Origin: Stercoripulliclostridium_A sp964480195
Lineage (GTDB): Bacteria > Bacillota > Clostridia > Christensenellales > DTU072
Length of the DNA stretch: 18,101 bases
Assembly (NCBI GenBank): GCA_964480195.1
Contig: CAYZOJ010000032.1
Span: 1 to 18,101 of the forward strand
Direction: 5' to 3'
Shown here: in pieces, positions 1-6,833 of the stretch
Layout of the letters: every line of letters begins with the position of its first letter
Numbering within the stretch: the stretch's first letter is position 1
Made by a program: the position numbers and the translations under genes
The notes under the pieces: model-generated
The model's database searches: none
What the model saw: only the letters and a program-made list of their open reading frames with translations
Told to the model about the DNA's origin: nothing

Positions 1-1
1 C

Positions 2-43
2 AAAGTAATCAAAAAGATTGCCGCCGACCGCGAAAGCAAATAA
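2..43 (+). CDS. C-terminal end of an upstream gene (partial, unidentified)
   Basis: An open frame enters from the left edge and reads KVIKKIAADRESK followed by TAA. It is followed 18 bases later by a rho-independent terminator, as expected for the end of a real gene. Only 13 residues are visible, basic and probably helical, so the product cannot be identified. In Bacillus the gene before spoVT is mfd, and many Clostridia have a foldase gene there, but nothing visible ties this tail to either. Confidence 0.45.
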   Translation, partial: KVIKKIAADRESK

Positions 44-61
44 TAGAAACAACAGCTAAAC

Positions 62-92
62 AAAAAAATCCTCTTAAACGGAGGATTTTTTT
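62..92 (+). terminator. Rho-independent terminator behind the upstream gene
   Basis: A 12-bp perfect stem pairs AAAAAAATCCTC with GAGGATTTTTTT around a 7-base loop, and the 3' arm doubles as the T-tract. The T-tract ends only 5 bases before the Shine-Dalgarno sequence of the next gene, so it could also act as a leader attenuator for that gene. Confidence 0.85.
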
Positions 93-112
93 AACACAAG
101 GAGGTTTATATA

Positions 113-385
113 ATGCTTAATTTAACTAAGTACAATTTAAGTGACGATGATATCATATGGCTTTATCAGATAAGAGATTGGTGTATCAAGGGTCAAAGCG
201 AAATTATTTTAGAGTACAAAGGCAAATCTTTTGTTTTGGAACCGCACGGGCAAGAGGTTGAAGTCGTTGAGGCTGTCGATAGAATTGTCGGAAGATACAA
301 AGACTTCGACGATCTGTTGTTAAACCATATGATAGACGGAAAACCGCTTATCGAGCTTATTCCCGAACTTGAATTCGGCGAATAA
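113..385 (+). CDS. Hypothetical small acidic protein, 90 aa
   Basis: I do not recognise this protein family. The start is well supported by AAGGAGG at 98-104, 8 bases before ATG. The 90-residue product is acidic, has no signal peptide or membrane segment, and looks like a small alpha/beta protein. Its middle (about 30-60) reads as two short strands (SEIILEYKGKSFVLEP) followed by a charged helix, and it ends in IDGKPLIELIPELEFGE. It has one Cys (residue 24). Terminators lie on both sides (62-92 and 398-437), so it is either its own short transcript or reached by read-through. No good promoter is visible between the first terminator and the start; the nearest candidate, TTGCCG at 18-23 and TAATAG at 41-46 with a 17-nt spacer, lies upstream of the hairpin and is weak. 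The function is unknown. Confidence 0.8.
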   Translation: MLNLTKYNLSDDDIIWLYQIRDWCIKGQSEIILEYKGKSFVLEPHGQEVEVVEAVDRIVGRYKDFDDLLLNHMIDGKPLIELIPELEFGE

Positions 386-397
386 GATTAAAATCCC

Positions 398-437
398 AAA
401 AGAGGACTTGAAATTACTTCGAGTCCTTTTTCTTTTT
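398..437 (+). terminator. Rho-independent terminator after the 90-aa gene
   Basis: The stem AGGACT-TGAA pairs with TTCG-AGTCCT around a 5-base loop (ATTAC), including one G-T pair. It is followed by TTTTCTTTTT, and the upstream AAAAG can extend the pairing. It separates the 90-aa gene from the spoVT operon. Confidence 0.85.
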
Positions 438-523
438 ACCAATTCCGGTGTGTTTTGAATATTCCTTACATAAAAAGCGTGTCGATACAAACAATATTTT
501 TAGGGGGAAAATCGGAATACAAT

Positions 524-1048
524 ATGGAAAGTACCGGTATAGTCAGAAGAATGGATGAACTCGGAAGAGTGGTAATACCCAAGGAGTTCAGGCGTACGAT
601 GCGCATAAGAGAGGGCGAGGAAGTAGAAGTGTTCGCAACTGAAGACGCACTTGTTCTTAAAAAATTTTCCGCAATAGACAAAATGGCGTCGTTTAGAGCC
701 GAGTATGTTTCGAGCGTATACAGAACGACGGGTTTTACCGCAATAATAACGGATAATGATAGGGTGCTTGCGGTTAGCGGAGATATTAGAGTTGCGCGTG
801 TCAATTTGCCTCTTACCGAATGTGCCGAAGTTTTGCGTTCGGAGCGTAGAACGATGGTATATGTAAAAGGCGAAATTCCCGATCTGTTCGGTGCGGGTGT
901 TACCGCGATAGGGGGCATGGTAATCGCGCCGATTGCTCCGTCGGGGGACGTAATGGGATACGTCGTGCTTTTAAGCAAAAGTTCGCCGTCGGATCTCATG
1001 ATAAAAACGGCTGAAACGGCGGCGGATTTTTTTGAATCTCAAGTATAA
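524..1048 (+). CDS. spoVT: Stage V sporulation protein T (AbrB-family transcriptional regulator)
   Basis: SpoVT is a DNA-binding regulator that modulates forespore gene expression late in sporulation. The 174-residue product is close in length to B. subtilis SpoVT (178). Its N-terminus, MESTGIVRRMDELGRVVIPK, is the classic AbrB/MazE-like swapped-hairpin DNA-binding domain (about 1-50). The rest (about 55-174) fits the GAF-like sensor domain, with AVSGD and PIAPSGDVMGYVVLLSK segments. I chose the ATG at 524 over the in-frame TTG at 455 because homologues begin exactly at this Met and the extra 23 residues look non-coding. The ribosome site is weak (AGGGGG at 502-507, far from the start). It is followed after 3 bases by a flippase gene and then mazG, the same order as spoVT-yabM-yabN in Bacillus, which supports the assignment. 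A clear promoter was not found. Its presence suggests a spore former. Confidence 0.95.
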   Translation: MESTGIVRRMDELGRVVIPKEFRRTMRIREGEEVEVFATEDALVLKKFSAIDKMASFRAEYVSSVYRTTGFTAIITDNDRVLAVSGDIRVARVNLPLTECAEVLRSERRTMVYVKGEIPDLFGAGVTAIGGMVIAPIAPSGDVMGYVVLLSKSSPSDLMIKTAETAADFFESQV

Positions 1049-1051
1049 GAC

Positions 1052-2638
1052 GTGAGCGACAAGAAGAATAAGTCGTTTGTAAAGGGCGCAAGTCTACTGA
1101 TGTGCGCCACGATAATCGCAAAAGCTATAGGCGCGTGTTATCGTATTCCGCTTACGAACATTCTCGGAGCGGAAGGAATGGGGCTGTATCAGCTTGTATT
1201 TCCCGTTTATTCGCTTATTTTGAGTTTGTCGAGCGGTGGATTTTCGATGGCGGTAAGCGTACTCGTTTCATCGGGATTGGCAGTCGGGGACGAAAAGAGC
1301 GCACGGAGAGTAGTGCGTTCGACTTTAATCGTGGCTGTTACGACCGGCGCCGTTCTTACGCTTGCCCTTCTAATTCTTTCGGGAGTAATCGGACGCTTAC
1401 AGGGCGCGGAAGACGCACAATTCGGATACATGGTAATCGCGCCGTCCGTTTTATGCGTGTCTTCGCTGACGGTATATAAAGGCTGGTTTCAGGGGAACGG
1501 CAGAACGGGTCCGACGGCAATGACGCAGATAATCGAAGCCTTATCAAAGCTTATAGTGGGACTTGCTCTTTCGTACGTATTGAGGAAAAAGGGCGTTGTA
1601 TATGCCGTCGTCGGCGCGATAGCGGGAGTTACCGCGGGCGAGGTCGTATCGGTAATTTTTCTTGCGGTTTTGTATCACAAAGAAAACGATTTTAAGTCAT
1701 TAAGGATAAATAGCGAAGATTATAAAGCCGATTGCAAAGCGGTACTTGCGTTGTCCGCGCCGATAACGCTGTCGGGAATGATTTTTCCGCTTACGCAATT
1801 CATAGACAGTTTTCTTGTCGTCAACATACTTTCTCGCGGAATGTCGTTAGCGGAAGCGACTGCGGGTTACGGGCTTGTTACCGGTCCCGTAGGCACTCTT
1901 ATAAATCTTCCCGTAGCTCTCGGGCTTGCAATAGGGATAGCCGTCGCGCCAAGGCTTTCGGAAGACAGGAAACTCAGGCATCTCGAAGCCATTAGGCTCA
2001 AAGGCTCGACCGCTATCAAATCGGCTCTTACGATAGGGGTACCGTTTTTTGCTCTGTACCTTTCGGCGCCGAGAGCGATACTCGGTTTTTTATACGGCGG
2101 TTTGACGAGTGAAGAAATCGACTCGTCCGCATTGCTTTTGACCATAGGCGCGGGCGGGATACTCTTTTTGTCCGTTACTCAAATCTGCACGTCGATATTG
2201 CAGGGCTTGGGGGATACGTCGTCGCCTACAAAGAATATGGCAATCGGCGGTGGCGTAAAGATTGTTCTCGATATAACCTTGCTGTTTACTATAGGTCTTA
2301 TAGGAGTGGAAATCTCTTCTTTAATTGCATACGGATTGACCGCGGTGCTCAATGCGCTTTCTCTTATAAGATTGACGGGCAAAAACACCGATGTTATCAA
2401 AAAGAGTGGCGTGATAGTCGCTTTAGGTGGTATAATAGGAGTACCGACGGCGATTTCGTCGATAATAGGATTGAAGTTTGCGTATATCGCGACGATAGCG
2501 TGCATATCGGGGATAGCCTATTCTGTGTCTATCGTGGCACTTCCGATCTTTAGCAAAGAAGAAACGCTCAGTCTGCCGTTCGGTAAATATTTATTCGAGC
2601 TCCGCCTTAGGACGGCGCGACGCGAAAAGGAGCAATAA
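1052..2638 (+). CDS. SpoVB/YabM-type polysaccharide flippase (MOP/MVF superfamily)
   Basis: This is a polytopic membrane protein of 528 residues, the usual size for SpoVB/YabM/MurJ-like exporters (about 510-540), with roughly 14 predicted hydrophobic segments. The N-terminal stretch KGASLLMCATIIAKAIGACY, then GAEGMGLYQLVFPVYSL and a LSSGGFSMAVS motif are typical of the family. It is expected to flip a lipid-linked cell-wall or polysaccharide precursor across the cytoplasmic membrane; the substrate cannot be told from sequence. The start is GTG, 3 bases after the spoVT stop, without a good ribosome site, so translational coupling is likely. The next internal ATG (1100) would remove part of TM1. 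By position it corresponds to yabM of B. subtilis. Its TAA overlaps the ATG of mazG by one base (TAATG). The basic C-terminal tail (RLRTARREKEQ) should be cytoplasmic. Confidence 0.88.
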   Translation: MSDKKNKSFVKGASLLMCATIIAKAIGACYRIPLTNILGAEGMGLYQLVFPVYSLILSLSSGGFSMAVSVLVSSGLAVGDEKSARRVVRSTLIVAVTTGAVLTLALLILSGVIGRLQGAEDAQFGYMVIAPSVLCVSSLTVYKGWFQGNGRTGPTAMTQIIEALSKLIVGLALSYVLRKKGVVYAVVGAIAGVTAGEVVSVIFLAVLYHKENDFKSLRINSEDYKADCKAVLALSAPITLSGMIFPLTQFIDSFLVVNILSRGMSLAEATAGYGLVTGPVGTLINLPVALGLAIGIAVAPRLSEDRKLRHLEAIRLKGSTAIKSALTIGVPFFALYLSAPRAILGFLYGGLTSEEIDSSALLLTIGAGGILFLSVTQICTSILQGLGDTSSPTKNMAIGGGVKIVLDITLLFTIGLIGVEISSLIAYGLTAVLNALSLIRLTGKNTDVIKKSGVIVALGGIIGVPTAISSIIGLKFAYIATIACISGIAYSVSIVALPIFSKEETLSLPFGKYLFELRLRTARREKEQ

Positions 2639-3663
2639 TGGAGTCGTGTACATATCTTGTCGCAAAAGACTTTTTAAGACGCGAAATAACGTCTTTCGAA
2701 CGCAATATTCCTATAATCATCGGTGAGATTTCTAAAGAAGAGTTTTCGTCCGTCAAAGAAAAACTTATAGTCAATTTCGGTAAAGACGAACTCGTAACAA
2801 CCGTAAAAGACGGTTGCGAAGAGGAAGTCGCGATAGGAAAGCTCGAGCAAGCGGAAAAGATAGTCTTACACGCTACCGATTTTACCCGTCGAAAATACTT
2901 TACGTACGGCGATCTTTTAGAGATTATTCGTAGGCTCCGCGACCCCGATGGTTGCCCGTGGGACAGAGCCCAAACGCACTCGAGTATCCGTAATTGTGCT
3001 ATCGAAGAGGCGTACGAACTCGTCGAAGCAATCGACTTAAACGATATCGCCAAAATGACGGAAGAAAGCGGGGACGTGCTGTTACAAGGCTTGTTTAACG
3101 CGACAATTGCCGAGGCAAATGGCACTTTCACGCCTATCGACGTCATCAACGGAATATGCCGTAAACTCATCGACCGCCACACGCACATTTTCGGAACAGA
3201 TAAGGCAACGGATTCCGAAGACGCTCTCAAGTATTGGGAGCAAGCAAAAGCCGTCGAAAAGGGATATTCGGGCATAAAAGAGAAGATAGATTCTGTCCCC
3301 GTAACGTTCGGGTCCCTTATGCGCGCGTACAAAGTGCAAAAAATCATTAAGAAGACGGGATTTGATTTTTCAGACGTCAAAGGCGCTACCGAAAAGATTT
3401 TCGAGGAACTCAAAGAACTCGACGAAGCCGTTACCGCGGAAGAGCGCGAAAAGGAAGCGGGCGACGTTCTTTTTGCCGTTTTGAACGTGTTGAGATTTTA
3501 TAAAATCGATCCCGAACTTGCGCTCAACGGCACTACCGAAAGATTTACGCGTAGATTTTTATACGTCGAGGAAAAGAGTAAGGAACTCGGCTTCGAGCTT
3601 ATTCCCGAGAACGTCGACATAATGGAAAAGTATTATCAAGAAGCCAAAAAGGTTGTGGGCTAA
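2638..3663 (+). CDS. mazG: MazG-type nucleoside triphosphate pyrophosphohydrolase with truncated methylase domain
   Basis: MazG hydrolyses (d)NTPs to NMP and pyrophosphate, a housecleaning role in the cytoplasm. Two MazG repeats are visible. The first (about 88-205) has CPWD (106-109), IEEAYELVEAI (122-132) and EESGD (142-146), the metal-binding EExxE/ExxD helices. The second (about 225-325) has EELKELDEA (256-264) and EKEAGDVLFAVLN (271-283). In Bacillus the syntenic YabN (about 490 residues) has an N-terminal SAM-dependent tetrapyrrole-methylase domain. Here only about 85 residues precede MazG, and they resemble just the C-terminal lobe of that domain; the SAM-binding half is missing. The start at 2638 has a strong ribosome site (AAGGAG, 2627-2632) and overlaps the flippase stop by one base, so the short N-terminus looks genuine. 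The stop overlaps the next ATG by one base. Confidence 0.92.
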   Translation: MESCTYLVAKDFLRREITSFERNIPIIIGEISKEEFSSVKEKLIVNFGKDELVTTVKDGCEEEVAIGKLEQAEKIVLHATDFTRRKYFTYGDLLEIIRRLRDPDGCPWDRAQTHSSIRNCAIEEAYELVEAIDLNDIAKMTEESGDVLLQGLFNATIAEANGTFTPIDVINGICRKLIDRHTHIFGTDKATDSEDALKYWEQAKAVEKGYSGIKEKIDSVPVTFGSLMRAYKVQKIIKKTGFDFSDVKGATEKIFEELKELDEAVTAEEREKEAGDVLFAVLNVLRFYKIDPELALNGTTERFTRRFLYVEEKSKELGFELIPENVDIMEKYYQEAKKVVG

Positions 3664-4595
3664 TGCTTAAAATAGGTAACATAGAATTAAAGTCGACCCT
3701 CGTTATGCCTGCGATAGCGGGTTACAGCGACATCGGATTAAGGCGTCTTGCGTATAGATACGGAGCGGGACTTTGCGTTACGGAAATGGTATCGGCAAAG
3801 GGACTCGTGTATTCGAGCGACAATACCGTGGCACTCCTTGCAACCGACGAATCCGAACCCGTAAAAGCCGTCCAGCTTTTTGGCGGAGAACCCGAGTTTA
3901 TAGAAAAGGCGATCAAGCTTCCTGTTCTCGATAAGTTCGATATTATAGACCTAAACTTCGGTTGTCCGGTACCCAAAATCGTAAAAAACGGAGAGGGCTC
4001 CGCGCTTATGCTTGACCCCGGAAGACTTTCGGAAGTCGTGGCTTCCGCCGTAGGCGCGTCGGGAGGACGACCTGTAACCGCCAAAATAAGAGCCGGTTTC
4101 GATCAAGAACACGTCAACGCGACGGAAGTCGCAAAGGTCATAGAGCGCGCCGGTGCGAAAGCGGTAACCGTGCACGGCAGAACGCGCGAAATGATGTACT
4201 CGGGGAAAGCCGATTACTCCGTTATCCGCAGGGTAAAAGAGAGCGTCGATATCCCTGTTATCGGCAACGGCGACGTAGTGGATAAAAAGAGTTATCTCGA
4301 AATGCTTAAAACGGACGTCGACGGAGTGGCGATAGCGCGTGGCGCGGTCGGTAGACCTTGGATATTTTCTGAACTTCTCGGAAAGGAAGCGGAAATCGAC
4401 CTCAAAAGCATAGTCAAGGAGCATTTCGACGCACTCCTTAACATAATGCCGGAAAGGGTTGCCGTGAATAATATAAAGAGCCATGTCGCCGCTTACACCA
4501 AGGGACTTCGCGGAGGTAAGGACATAAAACTCAAAGTGTTTTCCGCAACGACCAAAGAAGATATCTACGCGGTTGCCGAAATGTTCGGCTGTTGA
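3663..4595 (+). CDS. dusB: tRNA-dihydrouridine synthase (DusB-like)
   Basis: Dus enzymes are flavin-dependent and reduce uridine to dihydrouridine in tRNA using NADPH. The 310-residue product has the FMN-binding TIM barrel (about 1-240) with MPAIAGYSD near the N-terminus, the catalytic-cysteine motif NFGCP (98-102, Cys101), KIRAGF (141-146), VHGRT (170-174), GNGDV (201-205) and ARGAVGRPW (225-233). These are followed by the C-terminal helical tRNA-binding domain, where ERVAVNNIKSHVAAYTKGL matches DusB-type proteins. The length is close to the family norm (about 320). The start overlaps the mazG stop by one base, with AAAAAGG upstream. It is the last gene of the spoVT operon and is followed by a terminator at 4621. 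The subfamily (DusB rather than another Dus) is judged from the C-terminal pattern and is less certain than the enzyme class. Confidence 0.93.
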   Translation: MLKIGNIELKSTLVMPAIAGYSDIGLRRLAYRYGAGLCVTEMVSAKGLVYSSDNTVALLATDESEPVKAVQLFGGEPEFIEKAIKLPVLDKFDIIDLNFGCPVPKIVKNGEGSALMLDPGRLSEVVASAVGASGGRPVTAKIRAGFDQEHVNATEVAKVIERAGAKAVTVHGRTREMMYSGKADYSVIRRVKESVDIPVIGNGDVVDKKSYLEMLKTDVDGVAIARGAVGRPWIFSELLGKEAEIDLKSIVKEHFDALLNIMPERVAVNNIKSHVAAYTKGLRGGKDIKLKVFSATTKEDIYAVAEMFGC

Positions 4596-4620
4596 CGGGC
4601 TACGTTTCCGTAAATCAAGC

Positions 4621-4647
4621 AAGAGGATTTTTTCCTCTTCTTTTTTT
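4621..4647 (+). terminator. Rho-independent terminator of the spoVT-dus operon
   Basis: The 7-bp stem AAGAGGA/TCCTCTT encloses a TTTTT loop and is followed by CTTTTTTT. It starts 25 bases after the dus stop codon. Confidence 0.85.
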
Positions 4648-4719
4648 GTGCCACGCGGTATCTTTTGGGCATTTTTTAGAAAAAATAAATAAAAAGATTA
4701 TAAAATGTTGTATATATAA

Positions 4720-4748
4720 TTGCCGTTATTCCCAATCGGTGTTATAAT
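4720..4748 (+). promoter_or_regulatory. Sigma-A-type promoter of the pgk-tpiA-gpmI operon
   Basis: TTGCCG (4720-4725) and a perfect TATAAT (4743-4748) are separated by exactly 17 bases. The predicted start is near 4755-4757, giving a leader of about 30 bases that ends in TTAAGGAG before the pgk ATG. This leaves no room for a riboswitch. The flanking sequence (4649-4719) is very AT-rich. Confidence 0.85.
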
Positions 4749-4784
4749 GTATAGCGTAAAAATCTTTTTCTTAAGGAGATCGAT

Positions 4785-6059
4785 ATGAACAAAAAAACCG
4801 TCAAAGACGTAGATGTCAAGGGCAAGAAATGTCTTGTCCGCGTCGATTTGAACGTTCCTATGAAGAACGGCGTCATCACCGACGAAAACCGTATACAAGG
4901 TGCTCTTCCCACAATCAAGTATCTTATGGAGCACGGCGCAAAAGTCGTTCTTTGCTCCCACCTCGGCAGACCCTATAACATTTTTAACGACCAAATCAAA
5001 AAAATCAAACCCGAAGACGAAGGCAAAACTCGTGAAGAACTCGTTGCACTCACGCTCAAGAAATGCTCTCTCGAGCCCGTTGCAAAAAGACTTAACGAGC
5101 TTCTCGACGGCAAGGTAACTTTCGCTACCGACGTAATAGGCGAGTCCGCGCACAACGCGGTTGCCAATATGAAAGACGGCGAAGTCGTACTTCTCCAAAA
5201 CCTCCGCTTCCACAGCGAAGAAACCAAGAACGACGAATCTTTCTGCAAAGCTCTTGCCGAATTCTGCGATATATACGTAAACGACGCTTTCGGTACCGCG
5301 CACCGTGCACACGCTTCCACCGCGGGTATTGCTCAATACAATCTCTGCGAAACCGCTGTAGCGGGCTTCCTTATCGGTAAAGAACTCGACGTCATGGGCG
5401 GAGCTCTCGAGAACCCAGCAAGACCGTTCGTCGCAATTTTGGGTGGCGCAAAGGTTTCCGACAAGATAGGCGTTATCAACAACCTCATCGACAAAGTAGA
5501 CACCCTCATCATCGGCGGTGCCATGGCATACACTTTCTTCAAGGCTAAGGGCTACGGAGTAGGAACGGGTCTTTGCGAACTCGATAAAGTAGACCTTGCA
5601 AAAGAACTTATGGAAAAAGCCGCTGCAAAGGGCGTAAATATGCTCCTTCCCGTTGACACCGTAGTCGCTCACGAATTCCCCGATCCCATCGACGGACCCA
5701 TCGACGTTAAGACCGTTCCGTCCAACTCCATTCCGGACGATATGATGGGACTCGACATCGGCGAAAATACCCGTGCTCTCTATGCTGACGCCGTAAAGAA
5801 TGCCAAGACCGTTATTTGGAACGGACCTATGGGCGTATTCGAAAACCCCATTCTCGCAAAGGGAACCGTAGCGGTAGCCAAGGCTCTTGCGGAAACCGAA
5901 GGCGCAACCACGATTATCGGTGGCGGTGACAGTGCCGCAGCCGTAAAGCAACTCGGTTTTGCCGATAAGATGACTCATATATCCACCGGTGGCGGAGCTT
6001 CTCTCGAATTCCTCGAAGGACTCGAACTCCCCGGTGTAGCATGCCTCGACAACAAATAA
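4785..6059 (+). CDS. pgk: Phosphoglycerate kinase
   Basis: This cytoplasmic glycolytic enzyme transfers phosphate from 1,3-bisphosphoglycerate to ADP, giving 3-phosphoglycerate and ATP. All signature motifs are present: RVDLNVP (19-25), SHLGRP (58-63), VNDAFGTAHRAHAST (165-179), GGAKVSDKI (220-228), the hinge/nucleotide site WNGPMGVFE (345-353), GGGDSAAA (379-386) and the C-terminal STGGGASLEFLEG (400-412). At 424 residues it is about 25 longer than typical bacterial PGK. The excess lies directly after SHLGRP, where residues 64-92 form a lysine/glutamate-rich insertion in the N-domain. AAGGAG at 4773-4778 sits 6 bases before the ATG. It is the first gene of a glycolytic operon with tpiA (24-base gap) and gpmI. 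Codon choice is strongly biased (for example CTC for Leu), consistent with high expression. Confidence 0.98.
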   Translation: MNKKTVKDVDVKGKKCLVRVDLNVPMKNGVITDENRIQGALPTIKYLMEHGAKVVLCSHLGRPYNIFNDQIKKIKPEDEGKTREELVALTLKKCSLEPVAKRLNELLDGKVTFATDVIGESAHNAVANMKDGEVVLLQNLRFHSEETKNDESFCKALAEFCDIYVNDAFGTAHRAHASTAGIAQYNLCETAVAGFLIGKELDVMGGALENPARPFVAILGGAKVSDKIGVINNLIDKVDTLIIGGAMAYTFFKAKGYGVGTGLCELDKVDLAKELMEKAAAKGVNMLLPVDTVVAHEFPDPIDGPIDVKTVPSNSIPDDMMGLDIGENTRALYADAVKNAKTVIWNGPMGVFENPILAKGTVAVAKALAETEGATTIIGGGDSAAAVKQLGFADKMTHISTGGGASLEFLEGLELPGVACLDNK

Positions 6060-6083
6060 GAATAATTAACAAGGAGAAACATA

Positions 6084-6830
6084 ATGAAAAGACCTATTAT
6101 AGCCGGCAACTGGAAGATGAATAACACCAACGAAGGCACCAAAGCTCTTATTAAAGAACTTGCTCCTCTCGTCGCTGACGCAAAGTGCGAAGTAGTAGTA
6201 TGCGTACCGTTTACCGATATCGACACCGCACGTAAAGCTCTCCGCGGAACCAACATCAAACTCGGCGCACAAAACGTACACTGGGCACCCAAGGGCGCAT
6301 TCACCGGAGAAATTTCCGCAGATATGCTCAAAGAGCTCAAAGTCGAATACGTTATCATCGGACATAGCGAAAGAAGACAATATTTCGGCGAAACCGACGC
6401 ATCTGTCAACGCTCGCGTAAAGGCTGCACTCGAAGCAGGACTTAAACCCATTATCTGCGTAGGCGAAACTCTCCAAGAGCGCGAAGCAGGCAAGACTGCA
6501 GAAGTAGTTATCCGTCAAACCAACGGCGCTTTCGAAGGTATCGACAGAGCACTCCTTAAGAGAATCGTCATCGCATACGAACCCGTATGGGCAATCGGAA
6601 CCGGCAAAACCGCTACCGCGCAAGACGCTAACGATACTATCGCGGTTATCCGCAAGGCAGTTCGTAAGCTCTATGGCAAGACCTCCGCTAACGCAATGCG
6701 TATCCAATACGGTGGCAGTATGAATCCGAAGAACGCTTCCGAACTCATGGCTCAACCCGAAATCGACGGCGGACTTATTGGCGGTGCTTCCCTCAAAGCA
6801 GAAGATTTCGCAAAGGTAATACATTATTAA
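6084..6830 (+). CDS. tpiA: Triosephosphate isomerase
   Basis: It interconverts dihydroxyacetone phosphate and glyceraldehyde 3-phosphate. The 248-residue TIM barrel has the standard length, with catalytic Lys11 in AGNWKMN, His94 in GHSERR (93-98), Glu166 in YEPVWAIGTG (165-174, followed by the flexible loop 6 region) and the phosphate-binding GGLIGGASL (229-237). The start is set by AAGGAG at 6071-6076, 7 bases before ATG. It sits between pgk and gpmI as in many Gram-positive glycolytic operons and shares their biased codon use. Nothing unusual is visible. Confidence 0.98.
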   Translation: MKRPIIAGNWKMNNTNEGTKALIKELAPLVADAKCEVVVCVPFTDIDTARKALRGTNIKLGAQNVHWAPKGAFTGEISADMLKELKVEYVIIGHSERRQYFGETDASVNARVKAALEAGLKPIICVGETLQEREAGKTAEVVIRQTNGAFEGIDRALLKRIVIAYEPVWAIGTGKTATAQDANDTIAVIRKAVRKLYGKTSANAMRIQYGGSMNPKNASELMAQPEIDGGLIGGASLKAEDFAKVIHY

Positions 6831-6833
6831 GAT

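Noticed and set aside
456..490. A forespore sigma-G promoter for spoVT, suggested by TGAATA at 456-461
   Set aside because: No matching -10 box is found at the right distance; the nearest similar string (CGATACA, 483-489) is 21 bases away and poor.
455..523. Longer spoVT starting at TTG 455
   Set aside because: Homologues begin at the Met at 524 (MESTGIVRR-like). The extra 23 residues have no family match and would start only 18 bases past the preceding terminator.
4755..4784. Riboswitch upstream of pgk
   Set aside because: The predicted leader is only about 30 bases long.
4698..5978. Long - strand open frames opposite pgk, tpiA, gpmI, the ABC genes and prs
   Set aside because: They are antisense shadows of strongly coding + strand genes, are rich in Tyr/Val/Phe/Cys from complementary codon bias, and have no ribosome sites or family motifs.
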